This document shows positions 10,701-19,700 of a stretch of 64,000 nt of DNA, piece by piece. A program made the position numbers and the translations under genes. The stretch comes from an uncultured Lentisphaeraceae bacterium (GTDB lineage: Bacteria > Verrucomicrobiota > Kiritimatiellia > RFP12 > DVOR01). The DNA lies in contig CALBHX010000116.1 in assembly GCA_937892925.1 (NCBI GenBank), forward strand, positions 1-64,000, read 5' to 3'. The number at the start of each line of letters is the position of its first letter. Positions within the stretch are counted from its first letter, which is position 1. The notes under the pieces are model-generated. The model was not told where the DNA came from and did no database searches. It saw only the letters and a program-made list of their open reading frames with translations.

Positions 10701-13700
10701 TTTGGGGCGGTTCCCGAGGCGTTGGCGTTGAAGCATAGCGATTGTTATACTGTCAATCTGGAAACCTCGGCAGAGGGGCAGGTGGATGTTTATGTTACGC
10801 GAACACAACCCATTCCATCGGAAGAGGCAATCGCGTGCCCAACGCTGACAGTTTCCGGGGATACGGTGTGGAGCGGGAGTGCTGCGGGTGTGTGGGCGCC
10901 TAGCAAGCCGGAGGCCACGGCGGCATGTCGGGTGGTGGCGACGGCAACGGCTTCGTTGACGCTTGAGGGCGGCACGTTGGCAGATGTTACCTTTGATGTG
11001 GCAGAAGGGAAGACGCTGACGTTGATCCAGGGGAGCGAGACGGCTTTCGGAACGATTCGTCTGACGGGTGCGGGCGCGGTGAAGTTTGCTTCTGCCACGG
11101 TATATGCCGCGCAGTCGGCGTATGCAGGCACTTTGATTGTGGCAGATAGCGCCCAGGCACTGACGGCGGATACGAAGGCTTATCAGCATCTTCGTTTTGA
11201 GACGGATTACGCGCTTTCCAACGATGTGTCTCGCGCTTTCACGGGAGGGCTTGAAGTGGCGGAAGGGAAAACCCTTACGTGCGACTCTTCGGTGGCTGGA
11301 GGAACAATCGCGCTGGAAGCGGGGGCTCGGATGACGGTTGGGCAGGGGTGTACCAACGGTGCTACGGTGATTGGACCGGACACCGGAGAAGTGATTCTTT
11401 CTGCGGGGACGGTTGGAGGTATCAAGCCGTCGTATTTCTGCGGCAAGGTGTTGGCGAAGCAGTGGAAGATTACGGATGACTGGGGGCAGCAGTCGAAGGG
11501 GTTGACTCTGATAGGTGAAGTTTACTTGGAGACAGCGCCAACATCGGGAACCTTGATGGCAAGCAGCTTGACGGAGCTTACGGTTGGGGCGGGTACGGCA
11601 ACGCTTTCCGGCGGGTGGACGATGCCAGCCGGGGCAGCGAAGAGGGGAGCCGGAACGCTCGTTTTGCCGGAGACAACAACGCTGGGGGCGTCGGCTTCGC
11701 TGCGGGGGGCGGTTTTGTTTACGGAACAAAAGGCCTTTACGTGTTCGGGGGATTTGGCGTTTTTGGAGCGCCCCGTGATTACGCTGCCGATTGGGGCGAC
11801 GTTTTCGGCTGAGGGGCAGCTCTTTGTTGAGCGCGGAACGCATGTGGTGCTTACCGGGACGCCGGTTGCCGGGGCGGTGGATTTGTTTGCGGCCGGTTCT
11901 GGGGGCGGACTTTCGCTGAGCGGGCTTTCGGATATATCGTTCTCGTTTGAGGAGACGGTTGATGACCGGATGGTGGCGTTGACGCCTTACCTGAAGGATG
12001 GTATTTTCGGGTATACAATTGAGCTTCTGGAACCCAACGTCTGGGTGGGGAACGGAACGGACGCTAAGTGGTCAACTGCGGCGAACTGGAGCGGCGGGCA
12101 GATTCCGGCGGCGGGTGGCGCAGCGGTTTTCCCGGCAGGAAATGGAACGGAAGCAATTGGGGTCTCTGTAGATTCCGAGGTGTCGCTGAAGACGCTTGCG
12201 GTTCGCGGCGACTATGCTTTTTCCGGGGATGGGGTGTTTACCGGGACGCCAACGATTACGCAGGCAGCCGGTACGGCTGTTGTGTGGGCGTGTTTCCCAG
12301 GCGCGGGGAGCTATCAGGTTGGAGATGGCGCTCAGGCGACGCTGACTTCGGCGGATTATGAGGGGCGTTTCTTCGGTTCCGGCATGGTGGAAACAACGGG
12401 AGCGGTAACGCTGCGCGCACCCTCCTCGGACTTTTCCGGGCAGTGGCGGGTTGCTTCCGGAACGTTGACGCTGGCACATGCGCAGGCTGCGGGGAATTGC
12501 CCGATTACGCTCGCCGGGGGGGTATTGCGCCCGCTTACGGCCATGACGGTTGCGGAGCTGACGGTGGCGCACGATGGGCTTGCGCTTGAAATGGATCCGG
12601 CGAGTAGGCTGACGGTTCGGGAACAGCTGACGTGTTCGACGGGAACGTTGAAGATCCGAGTGGCGTCGCTGCCGCAGGTCGAGGGCGATTGGCTTTTGGT
12701 GGCACTTCCGGAACAGACGGCGCCGCTTTCGGTTGTATTGACAGAAAACTTTGCCGACGGATCTGACCTCATTGCTACGCTGGATCAGGAACCGACTGGG
12801 ATTTATCTCCGTGTACGGGATACTGCTCAAATCGTCTGGGCCGGAAAAGAGTCTGGCGCCGATAGATGGAAGGTGAAAGATTCTACGGCACGCGTGAGTG
12901 ATACAGAGCAGAAACATGTCTGGTTCCTCGATGTGGAGGGAGTGGAGACTGCGGCGGTAACGCTTCCAGATAACCCAACGGCATTGACGGTAGAGACGGC
13001 ATCGATGAAGGTTTCGTTGAGCGGTTCGTTGAATGCGGTGCCCATGGATGTGTGGCTTGGGGCGGAAATTACGCTCGCCGGAACCTTTGCGCCGTCATCA
13101 CTTACGAACAATGGCACGGTTATCGTTTCCGGAGTGCTGGATCTGACGGCTACGGAACTTGCCGGTTTTGGTTCGTTGATTGCCGTTTCGGGCGGAACTA
13201 TTCGGATTCCGGCGGCAAAGCTTTCCGGTTCGCAAAATACGATTGTCCGCAGCGGGGGAACGATTGAAGTGGTCGCGGAGGAAGATGTGACGCTCCCGAC
13301 AGAGACTTTAACGGAGGCATCGGGTGAAGCAGGCGAGGGCGCGTTGGTCAAGTCTGGCAGCGGCACACTGTATCTGCAGCCAACGGCATTTAATCAGGAT
13401 ATGACGATTCGAGAGGGTGCTGTTGCGCCATTGGGTGCGGTGGCCGTTAAGGCTCGTTATTTCAAGTTTGAGGTTTATAATCGGCTGAATGATACGGCAA
13501 GTGTCAAGGGTTTGTGGAATTGGAGCGCGTGGGCGTGGCAGCGCAGTACGCCCATGGCACTGGCGGACTTTGCTCTGACGTTTTCCGGAGAACGTGTGGC
13601 TTGGCCGGGAACGCCGCAAATCCTTTACTTCGATTCCGGAGTGGATCACCGTGTGATGGTCGGTGTGGGCAGCAGTCAGGACAATATGTCTGGGACGTTT

Positions 13701-16700
13701 TCCAATCTTTTTGACGGAGATCTCAAGACAGAGCTTTTGTGGTATGACGCCGAGACGCAGACCAGTTATAACCGCGGGAATCCCCGGTGCTATTTTGTGG
13801 TGGATGCCGGGCAGGAGGTTTGCTTTAATGGTTATAATCTCGCCACGCCAAGCAATCCGAATCGGTTCTTCTATGAGTGGAATGTCTCAGCTTCAAATGA
13901 CCTTTCCAATTGGAACCCTGTCAAAGGCATGACGGAGGAGACGGAGCATGAGGCTGACGTCTGGCAGTTGCTGGATACGCGCCTGATTGCAGCAAGCGCG
14001 TCTATTCTCAAGGCGAACACATGGATGCAGACGCAGGGCTATGCCGTGCAGAAAGCATCGGGTTTGTGGTCGCGCTTTACCGGTGCATTGACATTGGGTG
14101 CCGATGCAACGCTTGACTTGTCTTCCGCAATAGGGTCTTCCGGCAAGCTTGCTGATACGCTGGAAGCAGCCGATATTGTGGGTGGTGTCGGTACAGTTGT
14201 TCTGCCAGCGGCGCTGGGCTTCTCGGCGGAAAATCTGCGGATTGGCACCCTTCATCTGACAGGGACGCAGGTTTTGTGCCGCCCGGTGGCGATTTCCGGG
14301 GAAGCGGAGTTTGCTTCGCTGGTCTTGGATGCAGGGGTGGCGCGTGCTTACGTGGAAGACGGCAATACGGAGTTTGTCTTAGTTGAGCATTATGCTGGAA
14401 ATACGCCGCCAGAGCTGATCTGGCCTGCTGAAGTGGCCGCTTCGGGTTCGGATGGCGGGCAGTGGGAATTGGCCGTGGCCGAGGGGACGCTGCGTTTGCG
14501 CCTGACGGGAACCAAGCGGGATATCGTGGCTTCTGTTTCCGTGGGCTCTGCATGGGAAACGCTGGCGTGGACAGATCGTTTTGGAACGGCGCTGGTTATG
14601 ACGGAAGCTGATTGGCCGCAAGTCCGGAATATTACGCTGAATGTGACTTCGGCTGCTGCTACGCTTCGCCTGGCTGATCTTTCGGCGTTAACGGCGCTTA
14701 CGGGTGTAACGGTGGACGTTGGAAATCTTGCCGATGCTTCGCTGACGTTGAGCTCAACGGGGGCCGTTACGCTCCCAGCATTGACCGTGTCGGGTACAAC
14801 CTCGGCGACGTTGGCTTCAGATGGAACGCTTTCCATAGCTTCTCTATGTGTCAACACCCCGTTGCATTTGACGCCTGATTTCCTGAGCCAGGTTTCTGCT
14901 GCGGCCATTGAAGGTTCGGCGCCGCTGTATCTGCATTGTGTGGCGGGAGGTTCTACACTGAGCCATGCGATCAAAGTTCCGGCTGGCGTGGTGATTGCCG
15001 AGGGCGTATTGAAAGCATCCTTCGCTGATTGTTTTGGCGATAATCTGGTGAATCCTCCGGTGCGGGTTGACGCCGGAGCCGTGCTGGACGTGAACGGCTA
15101 CCCGGTCTCCTGTGTGCTCACGCTCAATGGCGGCACGCTTCGCAATAGCCGCTCGGGCAACACGGGCACCGGTCAACGGCAGCTTTACGACATCACCCTT
15201 ACGGCTAACTCTGTGATCGAGTCGAATGCAGCCTTCTACTCCATCGGTCATGGCTATCGGGCTCAAACGCTGACGCTCAATGGCTATAAGCTGACGAAAC
15301 GCGGCGCGGCGGAGTTTGGTTTCGCCTCTGCTAGCCTCGTGGGCGATGGGGTCATCGAAGTTGAGTCTGGGAACCTCAAGTTCTGGAAAGCCGGTACACT
15401 TTCTGGAGCTGTGGCCAGTATTGTTGCCGAGGGTGCGTCCTTGCGGGTTGAAGATACTCGGACGCTCCAGGGGGGCGCTTCCTGGATGCTCGCGGGGGAT
15501 GTTCAGATTGCGGGTGCACTTGCCGGTGAAGGTGCCGTTACTGTGGTTTCCGGCACGGCGCTGTTTTCCGGCTCGAATACCTGCACGGGTGCAATGACTG
15601 TGAAGCCGGGTGCAACCATCTCGGCGCACACGCTTGGGGGCGATTTGATTATGGAATCCGGCTCCATCTTCCGCCCATATAACGGTGGCCTTACGACCTG
15701 TACGGTTGCCGGGCAGGTCTCGGCATCGCAGCTTGATGTGGATCTGTCGCAGGTGACTTCACGGCTGACGGTTATTCGTCTGTTCACATCGCCCAATACC
15801 CTTTCGGCCAGCATGGTGAAGCCCGCAACGTATTATGCACCTAAAATGACTACGTCGAATGATGGCACCTACATGCTTACCTATGCCTATAAATACAGTC
15901 AGTCCTTCTTCTTCTGGGATGGCGGTGCCACAGGTGATCTCTCCGATGCCACCTGGAAGGCGACCGATTCAGACGGAGAGGAGACTACGGGACTTTCCCT
16001 TTCGGCGTATGACAACTTTGGGTTCAAGGCCGGTTCATATACGATTACCAACAGCCAGGAGAGTCTGGCTGTGTTGTATGGTTTTATCTCCATTGAGGAT
16101 GATGCCTTCGTGAAACTCTCGGCTACGGTTGAAACAACGTTGCCGAGTACCATTGGTTTGGGCAAAAATGCAGTGCTGGAGCTGGGCGCAGGGATTTCGG
16201 TTTATGATGTGGTGCCCTATTCCGCGCAGAATATCGCTTCCACCACGCTGAGTCTCCCGGCTTCTTCGATGGGGACGCTTTCCACGGCCAAGGTCGGTAC
16301 ATTGATTCTTACCGGCACCGCTTTGCCGGAAGCACCGATAACTAAGCTTACCTGCTCGGAACTCTCTTTCTCTGAGGACTTGCTTGCGGCTATCCAGTTG
16401 TCGGTTACAGCCTCTGGCACCGTTTGCAAGTTGGCGACAAGTTATACGGAAGAGACGCTTCCAACGTGTACGCTCCCAGCTGGGTTTACTTTGGAAAAAT
16501 CTACTGCAGGCGAGCTAAGTCTCGTTTATACGGCTCCGGCATCATCGCCTGCTGCGCTTTATGCCAAGGTGCCGGAGGGGACGACCTCTTGGTTGGGGCT
16601 TACCTGGTGCTCGAACGCTGAGTGCACCGAGCCGGTGACGCCGTTATGGAGTAGTGTCTCTTCGGTTACACTCACAGCTGAGGGTGCGGCAACGTTGACA

Positions 16701-19700
16701 TTCCCGGGTGCGCTCTCCGGGCTTAAATCGCTGACAGTCGCTGCCTCGGATCACACGCTGACGCTTTCCGGCGGCACGCTTCCGGCACTCACCACGCTGA
16801 TTTTGAACGGCGATTTGACGTTGGAGGGCGCGGTGCTTTCTTCGGTGCCTTCCGAGCTTTCCGGTTCGGGTTCGCTGACCTTCCGCAGCGGCGGAAGCGT
16901 GATCTCTGCCAATGCCGGGGGAAACACTGCCTATGCCTATGATGCCTTTACGGGGCGTTGGGTGGTGGAGACGGGTACAACGCTTCTGCTCAATGGCGGT
17001 GGCGGTAAGAAAGGTCAGCTCAATTGGAATAGCGCGGTGGACGGCTCCGGGCAAATCGAGGTGCGTACGGGCGGCACAGTTAAGCTCAACGCCGGGTATA
17101 CCTTCGGCTGGGCGGAGACGGCTTCCCAGTTTTCGCGCACGGTGCTGGTGGCTGATGGCGGAGCAGTTGAAGTTTCCAACGCTTCTTCGGAACACTATCA
17201 CCGCCGAACCTTCGAGCTGAAAAATGGCGCTACGTTCTGTGATACGACGGGCACGTTTATGTTCTCTCGCGGCGGCCGTGTGAAGGTTACAGAAGGCCTC
17301 GTCACCATTCTCGCCGGGAACGGCCCCTCTTTTGCGTGCGACAATAACGGCATCACCTCCGGTTCCGAGGCGTATGCCGGCTTTGATGTTGCAGAAGGTG
17401 CCACACTTGTAGTGGAAGCCGGCATCTTCAACCGTTCCGGAAAGACGAGAATGCCGAAAGCCTGCTTTACAGGTTTGGGTACGCTCTATCTCAATGGTCA
17501 GAGCTCTTATACCGCAGCGACAACGTTTGGTGCGGGGCTGACGGTGGCCGGATCGGGTACGCTTTCGGCTTCTGCAGTTACATTTGATTCCGGCTCCAAA
17601 CTCGCCGTAGACGGCGTGAATGTGCTCACGCTGTCTGACGCCTCAGGTTCCGTACAGGCGGAGCTGGTGGGTTCGCTCACCTTGCCGGTGCAGGTGCTCA
17701 AAACGGCGGAAAACGCTACACTCACGGTTCTGCCGCCCGATGAGACTACCAAGATCACCACAGCTGTTGCCGAGGGGATAAAAACATACACGTTAGAGAC
17801 GATTCGTACGCCTGTGAAGGCGCTGCGGGTTCTCCTTGCGGGGGATGCCGAGTGGTCTGCACTGCCCTGGGTAAATGCGGATAAGCCGGAAGAGACGGTG
17901 GAATCGCCGGAGTGGGCATCGATTGAATCGGCTGTCATTGAAGTCTCCTCCGCCTCAACGTTGACCATGGATACGGCTGTTTTTCCCACGCTTGCAGAAG
18001 GCGGCGCCCTGACGGTTATGGGCGAACCGATTGTGTTTACCACGGCGGGGGAGACGCTGGCTGTGAACGGCTCGGTTGCGCTGCAGGGTGAGGCGAGCTT
18101 CACTTGCCCGCTGGGCGGCACGGGATCTCTGTCGGCCACCGGGGCGCGTTTGACGCTTGCGGGGGACACCTCCGGCTATTCCGGCACGGTATCGCTCTCT
18201 ACTGCTACAACCCTTATTGCCGCAACCTCAGGCGCCTTGGCTTTTGCACAAAGCGAGGGCGTTCTTAATTTATCTCAGGCGGATTTTCCATTGTCGGGTG
18301 CGGGCACCTTGGAGTTGTCGCTGGAAGAGGGCGGCTCTGTGAAGATGGCCGGTTATGGGGCGGAGCGTTTCTCGGGAAATCTGCTGGTTTCTTCCGGCAC
18401 CCTTATCTTTCCTCAGGCGACCAGTGGCTACGGCCCGCTTTACGGGCGAACCCTGACTGTCCGGGGGAATCATTCTGTGTTGGCCACAGGTTCGAACCGG
18501 GATGCCACGGGGTGGAACTGCACGGATGGGCAGAAGTTGATTCTTGAAGCGGGCGGGGTGTTTGAGCTGAACTTGCGCGACACCTTCGGTTCGCCTTTGG
18601 AGATGACAGCCGGGATTGTCCGTCTGATGCCAAACACCCCCAACGGGGCGTGTTCTATTCAGCTCTACAATGGGCAGACCACGACGGTAAAAGCGCAGGC
18701 GGAGGCTTCGGCCTCGGAACCAACGGTGTCGTATCTTACAGTGGATGCCGCCGCGGAGGGTGATGCGCGAAAGGCCAAAATCACGCATGCGGATTGGAAT
18801 GCCGTGGTGGAAGAAAATGCGTGCTTTCAGGTGGATGCTGTACTTAGCAGCGTGGGTGCCTATGGTGTGAATAAAACGGGACCCGGTGAGCTGGTGTTGA
18901 CCGCAGAAAATCTCTATACTGGTGCGACGACTGTGGCTGCTGGCACGTTGACGGTCTCTGGCACCACAGGCACTGGCACCACGACGGTGGCGGCAGGAGC
19001 CGTTCTCCGCGGAACGGGTACGGTCAAGGGCGACCTGGTGTTCGCGGCGGACGGAACATCGATTCTTGACGTATCGGCTTCGGCCTCTGCGCCGCTGAAG
19101 GTTGCGGGTACGTTGACGAATGCGCCAACCTTGCGCCTGGCGGAAACGCCGGAGCGCCCGATTCAGGTGTTGGCTGTAACCGGGGAGAACGCCACACTCT
19201 CGGCCGCCAACGTCCGCTTGCCTGGAACGCTCTCTGCCACAACGGCGATTTTGCTTTCGGCGGACAGAAAGACACTTTATGTCGGCCCGCGCGGCACAGC
19301 GTTGGCAGCTTATGCAACGGAAAGTAAGCCTTGGAGTGAACAGCCGTGGGTGGACATGGCGCTCGGGCTTCTTGTATCCGATGTGGATTGGACGGCGGTG
19401 GAATCGGTGTGGCTGACGCCTATGGCAGAGGTTTCGGTGGCGCTTGATGTGGAGACCTTCCCGGCGCTGACAGCATTTTCTGTTGGGCAGCACGAGGGGT
19501 ATACGCTTGCGTTGACGGGCAAACCCTTTTCTGCTCCGAATCTGACGTCGTTTGCGGTTGAGGGGAATTTGACTGTGGAGGGTTCGGTGTTGTCTGCGGT
19601 GCCTGCCATGCTCTCCGGTTCGGGTGTGCTGACTTTCCGCAACAGTGGGGAGGTAATTGCCTCCAACGCCGGAGGTTCAGATACGTTCGCTTATAATGCT

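Noticed and set aside
10476..11843. A 455-codon minus-strand frame within the giant gene
   Set aside because: Arg/Pro/His-rich composition expected of the complement of GC-rich beta-repeat codons; no start context or family motif.
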